64,000 nt of DNA from the NCBI GenBank assembly GCA_025449115.1, contig JAHLKC010000026.1:287012-351011 (forward strand). Reading direction: 5' to 3'. The notes beneath the pieces were generated by a model. The model saw only the letters and a program-made list of their open reading frames with translations. It was not told the DNA's origin and ran no database searches. The position numbers and the translations under genes are program-made. This stretch comes from Chytridium lagenaria. Taxonomy: Eukaryota > Chytridiomycota > Chytridiomycetes > Chytridiales > Chytridiaceae. Below, in pieces: positions 24,045 through 35,685 of this stretch. The stretch's first letter is position 1. Every line of letters begins with the position of its first letter.

Positions 24045-26655
24045 TCATGTCGAATTTATGACAGTCTTTATTGATATTTTATTGACGTTCCTTTTAATTT
24101 CCGGTTTTTTGTTTACGTTTACTTTCTTTTATTATTGTTTCTTTTTTGGACGTACCTTTTTTTTCTTTCACTTCTTTATCAAGTGTACTTTTGTCATTAC
24201 CCTTACTTGGTAACATTGTTTCTACATTGGGTCTTGATACCCTATTATGTTATCCTCACTTGGTAGCATTGTTTCTATATTCAGGCTTGATACTCCTATA
24301 AGTTTGTTCAGTCGTTCTTTTTTTTCTTTTATACGTTTTTCAACTTGATTCCGTCGCGCGTTTGGATGAAGGAACTTGTTCATGACGTTGAGACGCATGG
24401 CTCATTTCATGGGCTCGTGTCGCAGAAACCTTGACTATGAACGGACTCGTACCTATGTAGTCGCGGTGATGCTGAATGGAGGGATGATGGACATACGCGA
24501 CTTTTCTTGGGTTTGGGTATATTCCGAGGGAGTCTGTGGATGTATCGGTTGTCGAGGATGTATGGATTTACGATAGAGAGAGGCCCAGCGAAGTTCGTTG
24601 AAATATTTTGTGACGTAGAGATAAACGTCCTAGCTGATGATATCCAAATATTTGACGGGAAGCGTTACTTTTTGAATTGCAATTGATGGGATGGAAGTAA
24701 AGTGGTGTCTTGGACCTCACCCCGGATTTTTCACCTCACAGCATAAATCGTAACGAAACTCTGAAGCTCTGTCCCATTAGTATCTAACCCCGTTCAGGCG
24801 CGATATCTATCCTTGTCGATGAATTTGGAACTAAAGGTGTGAGGGTATAGCTGCATTTACCATTTCTTGTTAACGGATTTACGTGTATACGTAAGATACT
24901 ATATTGGGGAGTATATAGCTTGTATAAATGTTGACCCCCGACCACTTCTTTTTCAATGCTGCGTCGTTTCCATCCATCATATCGAAGGCTTATTATGATA
25001 AAATGACAGGGTTTTATATACGTACGGCATGGACGATATATTGGACGATAAATAGAGTCTTTTTCGTACCGCATTGTGTCGACATGATCGTTCTCTTATT
25101 AGAAACGGACTGAAAAAGTAAGCAAAGAAGAGGTTTTTTATTCAAATGTAAATAAACTGAATGTATGTATCTATTTAAGTTAGTTATCGGGAGTGGATGC
25201 TTAACAGGAAAAACAAATGCATATGACATTCCGGTTACGGCTATATTCGAAAATGAGAAGTTGTCAATGCCGCTCACCCTCCTTATTAAGTATCATCCCT
25301 TCCGACGGCGTAAAGCTTAAGCGGTTTCCTAGGCTCTCGGTCGAAGTTATAATTTATTGCGGTGGATGGTTTAGTTGTTTCAGACTTTACCTTTGAAAGA
25401 CGTTTGCCGCATCAAAACACTGTTCCAAGAAAACGGCGTCATTTGTCTGGTCTCATGGGAGTCCATTAAAATATGGATATAAAGCCATTTAGTATTACAA
25501 ATCAGGGAAAATAAGGGGTTTTTCGCGCAAGGTCAAGACTGGCGGGTGGGTGATGGAAATGACCCACCTGTTTACGGGATTATGCATTACAATTTTAACA
25601 TGCCCACCGGACGTCAGGGAAGCGCCATTGTCCATTTACGTATTAGTAAATATGTACACAGAGTGAGTACCTAACTATAATAATATATTTACTGAAAGAG
25701 GGATACCCTCCAATTACGTATTAGTGAATAGTATCCTGAAAGAGGCATTAATGTCGCTACGCATCAGATCGAGAGTTGAATATTCCTTCCGATCGAATTA
25801 AACAACCACGAGAGAAACAAAAGAAGAAACAAAAAAATGATAAAACTATTGCACATGCCTATTACGGAGTGAAGTTGAATAAAAAAGAAAATGATAAAAT
25901 ATTAAATAAATAATACCGAGTTCCAAATATCAGTCAGACAGGGTATTACACATAAATCTGATTGTGAAACAATACAAATTTATTTTATTTCAATAACAGC
26001 AATACTTGATTGTAATTGGTTCTTGGGATGTCTATTTCCTAAAAAGACTCTTGTGCCCTTGTGAGTCCCCTGTGTTATCTCCTATTGGACGGTGATGTTG
26101 CGCCTTAAAACGTGCGTAAAAGCTTATTCTTTTTTTCTTTTCTTTTCCTTCCTTCCTTCCTTCTTCTCAATAAATTAAAGAGTATTTTTGTGTAAGGGGC
26201 TGATCTTGGATGCTTTTTCCTTTTCCCTTGTTTATTTATTTCTTGGAGCTTCTTTGAAACAAAGAAATTTTATCATAAAAAAGTATAAAAATTTCCTGGT
26301 ACATGGTAACTGGTTTTCCATGGGAGCCCAAAAGAAGACATTTTTATATTTATTTATTTGTTTATTCGGGTAACACAAGCTGCACGCACACACAAACAAA
26401 CAGAAAGACGGAATCACAAGGACCCCTCCAAACAAGTCCGTCCGAGAGCATTTACATCAAACAAAGAAAAACCCTTGACGTGACAGTATTAAGGACACAC
26501 GGAATAAAAGCAAATATGTAAAATAAAAGCGAATAAATAATATAACAAATTTACTAATATAGAAAAATCTGTCGCCCATTCTTCCGGCCGGTTTAAAACA
26601 GTCTGAAATAAATTTGTGTCCCATAGTCATCGTACATGTTAATGGGAAAATCATG
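24045..26655. other. Intergenic, 2.6 kb, no supported gene
   Basis: AT-rich with short non-conserved frames. It contains a degenerate twofold repeat of about 55 bp around 24,205-24,300 (TTGGTAACATTGTTTCTA type), and two similar TTACGTATTAGT(A/G)AAT blocks near 25,640 and 25,715. No transposon ends could be defined. Confidence 0.45.
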
Positions 26656-26663
26656 TATAAATT
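26656..26663 (+). promoter_or_regulatory. Probable TATA box of the FAD oxidase gene
   Basis: TATAAATT lies 100 bp before the ATG at 26,756, at almost the same distance as the TATA box of the subtilase gene. Position and sequence fit a core promoter. Confidence 0.5.
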
Positions 26664-26755
26664 GAAAAGAACACGTCCAACAGAGTTCCTCTTCACGAGC
26701 ACACCTTACCTACCACCCACCCACACCATCTACACTAAATAGACAGCAATAGATC

Positions 26756-28586
26756 ATGCTCCTCAACGCCGTCATTGCCGCTGCGGCAATCTTCTCCTCT
26801 GCTGTCATCGCTGCTGACCCCTTCAAATACACCCCATACAGTAAAACATCATCCTGCACCGCTGATGAAGTTCGCCGGCCCAACACCACGGCCCCAAGTC
26901 GTCGACATTATCAGGGAGGCTGCCTTTACCTTCCAAAAGGTGAAGGCTATTGGATCACTCCACTCATCCACCGATATCATCTGCACGGATGGTATTGCCG
27001 TCTCTATGGAAAAACTTCAAGTCGATCTCCATCAACGAGGCCGCCAAGACCGTCACTGTTGGTGCGGGTCTTTACCTTTCCGATCTCCTTGAGGCCCTTG
27101 AGGCAAAGAACCTGATGCTCGAGCATTTCCCTGCTTTTGGAGGTATGTGGACCCTGAGCTTCTCATCAGTCCCTTCAAATTCCTTGTCGTGTGTTTTTGC
27201 ACGCACCAATCAGGATTTTTTGAAGACATGCCCCCTTAACACCCCTTTTCCCTACCAGGTATCACTGTTGGCGGTGCCATCGCCACTGGCGCTCATGGAT
27301 CCACTGTGAAGCGTCCCGCTACTATCTCTGATCAAGTTGTTCAACTCACCCTCGTTGATGGTCTCTCCCGCACCCGTGTCATCAAGGACGCCGACGACCT
27401 TAACCTTGCCCGTGTCCACCTTGGTCTCCTCGGTGTCGTCACTGAGGTCGTCCTCAAGGTGATCCCCAACTACAAGGTCAGGGTCACCACCTACCCTGCC
27501 CCAGAGTCCGTTCCTCACTTCCGGAGGCTTCACCAAGGAGCTCGTCAAGTACGACTACTTTTACATGTACTGGTTCCCATCCGTCGGACAGATCACCATC
27601 TCCAATGGTACCTACATCCCCACCTCTACTCCTGGAAACGACTTCTGGACCGTCGGCGGACCTTCCGTCGGACCTGCCGGTGAGGCTGTCCAGGGCCTCG
27701 TTCAACAGCTTGAAGCCGTTCAGACCAACAGACTTACCGACATCTGGTGCGGCATCGCTCAAAGAAACTTCCAAAGCCAATTCGCCTTGGTTCCCTCCAA
27801 CGTGAGTGACTCTCTTTCCCGTTTCTAAGTGACTCTCTTTCCCGTTTCTTTTCACCGTCAAACTGCCCTTATTAACCTCAATTCATCTAAAAAAAAACAA
27901 AAACCAGCCCTACTTCAATGCCTCCTTTGCTCCCGTCAACCCTGCCGTCGGTTTCGGTCGTCGTATCATGAACAACTTCTGCAAAAAGGGTCAATGTGCC
28001 TGGGACCTCCCCATCCCCCTCAACCTCGTTGACATCTCCATCGCCATCCCCGTCAGTTCCCTCGCCAAAGCCTCCACCGCCGTCAAAGAAATCCTCAAAC
28101 AATACCCAGCCTGCTTCTCCTTCGGCGGTATCTTTATCCGTTTCGCCAAAGGCTCCCAAGGTGTCATCTCTACCGCCAACGGCGCCGACACCGCCTACTT
28201 TGAAATCTTCACGGAACGTCGTCTCAAACCTGAAGTCGACGCCCGTCTCGACATTGACGCCATCTCCGCCATCGCGCAAAACCCTTATCTCCAAGTTTGG
28301 TGGACGTCCCCACTGGGGTAAAAACGGGCTCGGTGTCTTCCAGTCTAAATACCTCTACAAGAATCATCCTGGACTCACCCGATTTGGGTTCTCAGCCGTC
28401 ACCTCCTTCGACCCCTTTGGCATGTTCCACAATGACTGGTCTAGACGTGTCTTCTTGGCTAAAGACCTTCCCCGTGGAAACGGTTGCGCTCTTGAAGACA
28501 ACTGCTTCTGTAAGGCTGACGCTGAGTGCACTACTGGTATGAAGTGTGTGAAGGAGGCTGGATGGAGTGTCTGTCGTTACGCTTAA
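26756..28586 (+). CDS. Secreted FAD-dependent oxidase, sugar-1,4-lactone oxidase type
   Basis: Starts with a signal peptide (LLNAVIAAAAIFSSAVIAA). An FAD-binding PCMH-like half follows: VKAIGSLHSSTDIICTDG, TVTVGAGLYLSDLLEALEAK, then GGITVGGAIATGAHGSTVKR and GLLGVVTEVVLKVIPNYKV. The C-terminal half has KYDYFYMYWFPSVGQI and GRPHWGKN, the HWGK motif of the aldono-lactone/alditol oxidase family, then NDWSRRVFLA. Exons 26756-27142, 27259-27801, 27908-28586; frame breaks near 26,900, 27,015, 27,520 and 28,310. The last ~30 residues are Cys-rich (CALEDNCFCKADAECTTGMK), an extra small domain not expected in the mitochondrial enzyme. Together with the signal peptide this suggests an extracellular oxidase producing peroxide from a sugar or lactone. 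Substrate unknown. Confidence 0.8.
27802..27907 (+). repeat. Short duplication within intron 2 of the oxidase gene
   Basis: AGTGACTCTCTTTCCCGTTTCT occurs twice in direct succession at the start of the intron (about 27,804-27,850). It does not touch the splice sites beyond the donor region. Confidence 0.7.
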
Positions 28587-28842
28587 AACCTTTATCCCCT
28601 CTCTCGTCTGTTCATTTAAACCTTTTCTCGGTCTCATTTTTACACTATATTCATCATGTGTCTTTTCTTACATTGGTGTTGTTGACATACACACATACAC
28701 ACACACACATTGGTATTAAATAATTTGGTAATCATCGTACATTTCGATTGTTCGTTGAGTTATAACATTTTCATCCCTTATTCGGTGTATTTTAACAACC
28801 GGTAATCTATTATCCATAGCAACTGATAAAAAGCTCAGCGTT

Positions 28843-28965
28843 TATGCCAAAAATGACTTCAACCCTTACCACTTTTCCTCTGTCATGCCAAAAATGACTT
28901 AAACCCTTACCACTTTTCCTCTATGATGCCAATTATGACTTAAACCTACCACATTTCCTCTATAA
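28843..28965. repeat. Minisatellite, three units of about 46 bp
   Basis: Copies of ATGCCAAAAATGACTTAAACCCTTACCACTTTTCCTCT, the third diverged (ATGCCAATTATGACTTAAACC). They lie downstream of the oxidase gene. Confidence 0.8.
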
Positions 28966-29043
28966 CACAAGTCTTATAATTAAAGAAACAACTTGTGAGT
29001 GAACCCATTCGACATCCAATCCTTAAAACAAATCCCCAATAAT

Positions 29044-29439
29044 GCAATGAATTCACGGGTTTCTTGTTAAAGCAATATGCAGAATCATTATTTACAGGGG
29101 GGGGGAAGTAAGAGTACATTCAATGCGACGGAAGGTTGGCAGAAAAACGAGTCCCAGTAATCAGACCCTTCATCTTCTTCAGTGTTCATATCCTCCGAGT
29201 CTGGCGCAGGATTCATTGCTGAGCTCGGAACGCCCCCATAAAAGTGCAATGAGTTCACGGGTTTCTTGTTAAAGCAATATGCAGACAATATTTACAGGGG
29301 GAATAACAGCAAAAAAAAGGGGGGTCAATATGAGGGAAGGTTGGCGGAAAACGAGTCCCAATAATCAGACCCTTCATCTTCTTCAGTGTTCATATCCTCC
29401 GAGTCTGGGGCAGGATTCATTGCTGAGCTCGGAACGCCC
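29044..29439. repeat. Direct duplication of a gene 3' end, about 195 bp each
   Basis: 29044-29235 and 29246-29439 are near-identical, from GCAATGA(A/G)TTCACGGGTTTC to GCTGAGCTCGGAACGCCC. On the reverse strand both encode GVPSSAMNPAPDSEDMNTEE and SDYWDSF. The right copy is joined to the rest of the gene; the left is an orphan terminal copy with a changed tail. Confidence 0.9.
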
Positions 29440-30175
29440 TTTAAATGAATAGCATCGTATGTTTCCCAGTAGTCTTTATCATCGGCATCGGATATAGGCT
29501 CCTTAAAAAAAAGTCAGCATTCCACATCAAAGAGTTTCAAATGCGGTAAGTTTGTTACCTTTTCCATCAACCGAAACCTCTCTTTCGCCTCAGACAACAT
29601 CTCAAAGTAATCAGCAAACTCCACATCCCAATTTCTCACAACCTTGACATCATGATATGCCCACGAATTGGCACCGTTCTGATGCAAAATAACAACACCC
29701 CCTGAATCCCACCATGAGACGTTTGACCCTTCCCGGCATAAGGTGGCGATGGAGGTGGAGTCAAATCCTTCAACGGCGACAAAACCCCATTCTTAAAATC
29801 AAACCTCACAGCCGCATGTACAGTCTCTTCATCCCAAACCCTATAAAACGTCCTCAACTCCCCATCTTTCGGTTCAAATCCATTAATCATCCCCCAAAGT
29901 TCCGCAAGCGCCGTCTCGGAATCACTTGGAACAGGTGCACTTGAAACCGAGAAGGAATTGGCTGCAGCTAGTAGGTTGCGGTTCCAGCTGAATAGGGGGA
30001 GTTTCTCGGACATGGAGTGGGAGTCTAGCATTTCTACTCGTTCTTTAATGAAGATGGAGGAGAGCGCCGTGAGAGGATCCCAGGCTCCCGCTTGCATGAG
30101 AGTTAAGGCGAGGGAAGCGAGGTTGGAGGGGTTGTTAACGTGGTCAGAGGGCAATGCATCGTTTGCTCGAGACAT
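29325..30175 (-). CDS. Unknown acidic protein with YWDS/YWET motifs
   Basis: I do not recognise the family. The likely start is MSRANDALPSDHVNN at 30,175; an upstream ATG at 30,379 would add a low-complexity leader made from a tandem duplication of about 66 bp, so I prefer the internal start. Visible blocks: SLALTLMQAGAWDPLTALSS, SEKLPLFSWNRNLLAAANSF, ALAELWGMINGFEPKDGELR, TPPPSPPYAGKG. After a one-base shift near 29,690 come HQNGANSWAYHDVKVV and DYFEMLSEAKERFRLMEK. An intron at about 29,504-29,559 leads to an acidic end with DKDYWETYD and SDYWDSFSANLPSY, stop at 29325-29327. The acidic, Tyr-Trp-rich tail might be a protein-binding region. Probably a real cytosolic or nuclear protein. Confidence 0.6.
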
Positions 30176-30379
30176 GGTGAAATAGTGTGATGAGGACGAG
30201 AGGATTGAATTCAATGGAGGATGGAGTTGGGAGTGTTGCGGTGGAACAGGGTGATGAAGGACGAGAGGATTGAACTTAATGGAGGATGGCGTTGGGAGTG
30301 GTTGAGGTGGAACAGGGTGAAGGCTAGGCGTTGAGTTTGTTGCAGGGGAGGTGTTGTTCGTTTCAGAGGGGAGCAACAA

Positions 30380-32861
30380 AGCATTTTCATCCCTTTTTTG
30401 AAGTAACTTTAAAAAAGTGAGGTCACGAGAGGAACGAAAACCTTCCAGCGGCGATTCGAGTCCTCCTCACAATCCACTATTTCATCGTCGTCGTCTGCCT
30501 CTCCTTCATTTTTGATCTTCTCCTACTGTCCTCGCTTTTATATTATACAGCTCATCAGCGAAACGACCGTCATAAAGCTACTATCACCAGACATACGCAA
30601 CCGTCTCCTTGGGTTTGACGACCGCCTCTCTTTGGGTTGATCCTTTGTTTTTGCCACCTGTTTCTGTAACCATCATCCACAAAGCATTGCGTGTTTCATA
30701 AGTGAATACTGTAATGGTGGCTTTTGACTTGACATCCTACCATTTTATGAGAGAAAGGAGTCGTGGATTCGGCTTTCTGTGTTATCATTCAGGAAGATAT
30801 TTGAAGACCGGAAAAAAAAAAGGCCCATATTACCTGGAATGTAAACGAACATTTACTCTTCGTATCCGGTAATGCGTGCTTTTTTAAGCTTTTCTTTAAG
30901 TACAAAGACTAAAATCCAACATAAGGATAAGGATTAATCTCGCTGTCGCATTGCACTAGCATGGTACCCATTATAAACATTATTTTCATGCAAGACTCCG
31001 CCTTTCTCGTCGCAACCGCTTATTTCAGGTCAAGCGATTAAAAGCGAACAGGGAATTTTTGTGGAGATAAGCAAGGCTCCTTTAAAAGATGTTTTCTTGG
31101 AAAGCGCCCTCCATTTATTCGCAACTCTCTTAGCACCCTTTCGCGGCCTGGAGCTGGAGAGTTATTTTCGACGACACATCTACTTATGACCTCCGTATCG
31201 ACGCCTTGAAGATTGTAAAGTAGTGGATGTACTTGAATCAAACGCAACAAAGAGGAAGTATCTCTCAGGTCGGTCGATGTTTGGAATTGTTCAGGTCTGC
31301 AGGGTATGAGGATTTTTTAAAGAATCGGAATGTGACTGAGGGAGAGGAAGGGTCGGAGCTGCATTAATGTGTTGGGGTGATAAAACGTAACTGGATACGG
31401 AGAGTAGCCGCAATATGGAGCCATCATGTACATATTACAGTACTAGGAATGGAGCGCGCGGTAATTGGGCTTTTGGGAATGATGAAAGGGGGGTGATGGT
31501 CCTAGCTCTCTACATGTAAGTAAGAGCGGAAATCATACAGTACAATTAGTTAATAACATATTATCGACCTGTTGCATTGAGATTCAATGATACTATACGC
31601 TGCCGGCATGGCCAGCTCCTTTCATCTTCACGGACACGGACTGTACCTTGAATTATTCATTACATACATCCTCAGTGTATTATCCTGTTTGCTCCAAGGA
31701 TCATTCATCAGACTGTGTATCTGTGTGGTAGATGTCTTTCTTTTTTCTAGTTTGACTCAATAAAATAAAACCCTATATAGAAACGAGTCACATAAATTTT
31801 CTTGGGAAAAGAGCGGAATGATGATAAGCGTGTGGGGAAGCTAGGTGATGTGGATCAAAGCCCGGATAAGCATAATTTGCGGTGATCCTTGGGGTCTTGG
31901 GGTAATTATAATGTCCGTCCTCGGATGCCTCCCATAGTCGTGTTATCGTCGGCCATACAGAATTGGGTTTAAATGGCAGTGGAACGAACAGCTTTCAATT
32001 AACCAAGCTCGTAAAGTGGATCATGAATAGAAGCTTATTCTAATTTCTTCCTCTTCCATCAACTGCATATTCTGCCCTCGGCTCTCATAGATTCTTTCGT
32101 ACCATAATGATGATCTACACATTTTGCAGATCAACTATAGCTCTAAAGCGCGTCTTGAGAAAAACGAGCTGGGCTGCTCCCACCACAGTACAGCACCAGT
32201 GAGGTCTTCTGATTGCTGATAAAAACCTTAATTGCACAATCGCCAAGATCCCTAAAGACGGCAATACTCCAAGCATAACTCCGGAACTATACATAAGCTG
32301 AACAAACGGTGGGTTTGAGAGGCTCGGAGCATTAAAGCGGTAACGAATTTAACGATGATCATTTTCTCTTTGACGTATCGCTGAAGAAGGTAGGTCCATG
32401 TGGAATAGCTTGGATGATCCCTCAAATAAATTCATTTCGACAATTTCAGACCCCGCTAATTGCGTGATACAATAAAGGGCTGGACCATGCGCAAGTTCCT
32501 TACTGGGTCTAACCCCCATAACAGGCAATCGCGTAAGGTTAAGAACTTGAGGGAAATTGCGCAAGCGCATCACGAAAAAAGGTTCAAGCGATAGTTAACA
32601 TTAAATTAAGATTCAGGCGTCTAGCAATAGGGACCATTGAAGCAAAGAAAACAACAAGCATTTGCTTGTTTTTCACATAAGAAAAAAAAACGGATATCGC
32701 ATCATCGCATGCAATGAAATGGGTTCTCCTTTACCCCAGACTGAAAAACGACATCTTTGGAAGTCCCTGCTCCTGCCTCACCTTCCTTATTCCTTCTGCT
32801 TGCGTGCATGATGTCCTCATCATGAACACACTTGAAACTCCCCACTGCCGTCCTTCAGCAC
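30380..32861. other. Intergenic, 2.5 kb, no supported gene
   Basis: Only short open frames without motifs on either strand. No RNA gene, transposon end or repeat was recognised. The right end contains the subtilase promoter. Confidence 0.45.
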
Positions 32862-32869
32862 TATAAAAA
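32862..32869 (+). promoter_or_regulatory. Probable TATA box of the subtilase gene
   Basis: TATAAAAA within CACTATAAAAATAGGCC, 99 bp upstream of the ATG at 32,961. The leader between the two is C/T-rich. Confidence 0.6.
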
Positions 32870-32960
32870 TAGGCCTCTCTTCCCCCTCTCATAACCCATC
32901 AGCCACCTCAACCTCATACCAGCGCCTCTTCCACATCCTCTCCCAAACCTCATACAAAAA

Positions 32961-34542
32961 ATGCGTTTCTTCGCTGTTATCGCCCTCGCCATCGCGGCCT
33001 GCATCCCTGGCAACTTTGCCATCCCGGTCCTTCAGCAGAAGGCTGGAACCAAGATTCCCAACCAGTACATTGTCGTCTTCAAGAGCGATGCCAACCCATC
33101 CCTTTTGGCTACTCACCAGGAATGGCTCTCTTCCGCTGCCACTGGAGCTGTCTTGAAGCGCGCGGATTTCAGCGCTTTCCCCCAGATCCCCAAGTACACC
33201 GGGTTCTCTTACCTTCACAGGTTCAACGGTGCTAACAAGTTCTCGGGTTACGCTGCCAACATCTCCCCCGAGATCGCCGAGACTCTTGCCGTAAGCATAA
33301 TTTAATTTCTCTCATACCGCTTTTTCATCGTGTCGGTCTGCTAATTCTCTTGCTACTTTTCATAGTCCCTCCCTGAGGTTGCCTTTGTTGAGCAAAACAC
33401 TGTTGTCTCCATCGTTGGTGGTGGTGGTTCCCCTCCGCCCTCCCCCAGCCCTGCCCCGTCCCCTGTTCCCACTAGTACCGCGGTGCCCACTTCCCCTGGA
33501 CCCGTCCCTACCGGAACTCCTGGACAGACCAACGCTCCCTGGGGTCTCAAGCGTCTTTCCCAGGCCAGCCTTCCCCTCCCGGCTGCCTACACCTACAACG
33601 CCGCCGCCGGTGCTGGAGTTGATGCTTACATTGTGGACACGTACGTGTCAAGTGCTTTTCTGTTTGTTTTTTTTTGTGACTTTTATCTAATGCCTTTGTT
33701 ATGCATTAGTGGTGTCCTCATCAGCCACCCCGAATTCCAGGGCCGTGCCAAGGTCGGCGCTTCCTACTCATCTGACAAGAACGATGTTGATGGTAATTGT
33801 CATAATCCCATGTCTCATTGTGCTTACTCTTTTGTTTAATAGGTAACGGACACGGAACTCACGTTGCTGGAACCAGTAAGTCTCATCGCTTTCCCCTCCC
33901 CCTCAACTTTTTTCTTACGTAATTTTCCCCCTGAAAACAGTCGGTTCCCTCACCTACGGTGTCGCCAAGAAGGTCAACTTGATCGCCGTCAAGGTCCTCG
34001 CCGCCTCCGGATCTGGCACCAACGCCGATGTCATTGCTGGAGTCAACTACGTCGCCAAGACCGCCCCCACCACCGGCCGCAAGTCCGTCGCCAACATGTC
34101 CCTTGGTGGTTCCGCCTCTGCCGCCCTCGACAGTGCCGTCGCCGCCGCCGTCCGCGCTGGTGTCACTTTTGTTGTTGCTGGTAACGCTGGTGGTGACGCT
34201 TGTGTCAACTCCCCTGCCCGTGAACCCCTCGCTATCACCGTTGCCGCCTCTGACTCTACCGACAAGATCGCCTCCTTCTCTGACAGGGGCTCCTGCGTTG
34301 ACATTATCGCCCCTGGTGTCGGTGTCCTTTCCACCTGGAACAACGGTGCCACCAACTCCATCTCTGGTACCTCCATGGCCTCCCCTCACGTTGCTGGTGT
34401 CGCTGCCCTCGCTCTCTCCACTGGTCTTGCTGGATCTACCCCCGCTGAGGTCCTCTCCTACCTTACCTCCATTGGTGTCTCTGGAAAGATCACTGGTCTT
34501 ACCTCCACCACCAAGAACCTCCTCGCTCAGGTCCCCAAGTAA
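32961..34542 (+). CDS. Secreted subtilisin-like serine protease, proteinase K (S8) type
   Basis: Intact five-exon gene: 32961-33290, 33366-33640, 33720-33792, 33843-33875, 33941-34542, all phases consistent. Signal peptide (RFFAVIALAIAACIPGNFA), then an I9 inhibitor propeptide (PNQYIVVFKSDANPSLLATH ... LPEVAFVEQN). The catalytic triad is visible: Asp in AYIVDTGV, His in GNGHGTHVAGT, Ser in SGTSMASPHVAG. The oxyanion-hole Asn is in VVAGNAGGDA. The protein ends TKNLLAQVPK. Unusual is a Gly then Pro/Ser/Thr-rich linker of about 45 residues (GGGGSPPPSPSPAPSPVPTS onward) between propeptide and catalytic domain, which may be removed on maturation or remain as an O-glycosylated N-terminus. Extracellular protein degradation for nutrition is the expected role. 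This is the cleanest gene in the window. Confidence 0.95.
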
Positions 34543-34850
34543 ATCGTTTCACTTGGTTACTTTGCTTGAATCTCCTTTTTTCTGGACGCGGTATATCGCG
34601 TCTTCTTTACCTTCCTTCCCCCTTTCCACTTGACTCTTTCTCCTGTCTTTTGAAATATACAGGGTGTTTGGAATGGATGACATCCCACCTTTGTTGATGC
34701 TTGCTATACTGAATCGAAAATAAATAAACAATACTGTGGAAGAACCGTATATCTTGGTTTTTATTTTGGTTTTCTTTATTAAATATCGTGTTTGCATTAT
34801 GTTTAAAAAAATTCCGCCTTTTTTCTTTTTTGACTCAAAACGTTTTTGGT

Positions 34851-35050
34851 GTTTTCTTCCTTTTCCTTTTGTTGTTTGAATGGTCAGTGTGAATGCATTT
34901 GCGATCTTCATAAATTCTTCTCTGCTACATAGCTCATAGGTCTTAAGCCCGTTTTCTTCCTTTTCCTTTTGTTGTTTGAATGGTCAGTGTGAATGCATTT
35001 GCGATCTTCATAAATTCTTCTCTGCTACATAGCTCATAGGTCTTAAGCCC
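34851..35050. repeat. Perfect 100-bp tandem duplication
   Basis: 34851-34950 (GTTTTCTTCCTTTTCC to GGTCTTAAGCCC) is repeated base for base at 34951-35050. No divergence is visible, so it is recent or an assembly artefact. Confidence 0.9.
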
Positions 35051-35685
35051 TTAATTCTCGTAGAGTTGTTCGGTCTTTGGCCCAGCTTCTAGCCATTCAT
35101 CGGTAACTATGTAGACACAACGATAAAGCAGTGTGCCTGAAGCGGTATATCAAGCTAATTGAATCGCTCGAGGAAGAACAAGTGCATTCCCTCACGTGTG
35201 AACGAAACCATAGCATATGCTTTCCGAACAACGGGTATAAATCAGTAAGCCAAATTCAATTAGGAATTATGAAATATGCACATGAAGAAGCCCTTTGAGT
35301 CATCGGATATCCGCACATAAAAGTGCAGGACTCCCGTCTATTCTTAATAAAAGCAAAAACACACACAAGACAGATGGAAAGTCAAACATACATCACTCGA
35401 TATATAAAAAAAAAAGTGCGACACCCGATCCACTTATCACCAACCCCAAACTCAGAACTTGAAGACAACACCGCCATTAGGAATTACTTTAATCGATGTG
35501 GTAGAAGCTCTCCAGGGGTTGTAGTCTTACTAACACTACCACCAGCACCATATCCGCCACTGCCCCTATCACCAGCATCGCCAATAGAAAAGCTCCAGTA
35601 GATTATTGATTGAAGTAACAGCTACAGCTAAGATGCCGGTGGCAGATGTGGTAGTAGGTTCAGTGATTGTGGATATTGGCGCGAA
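35051..35685. other. Intergenic, no supported gene
   Basis: No conserved frame or RNA gene was seen. This is ordinary AT-rich spacer between the subtilase and a possible reverse-strand gene. Confidence 0.4.
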
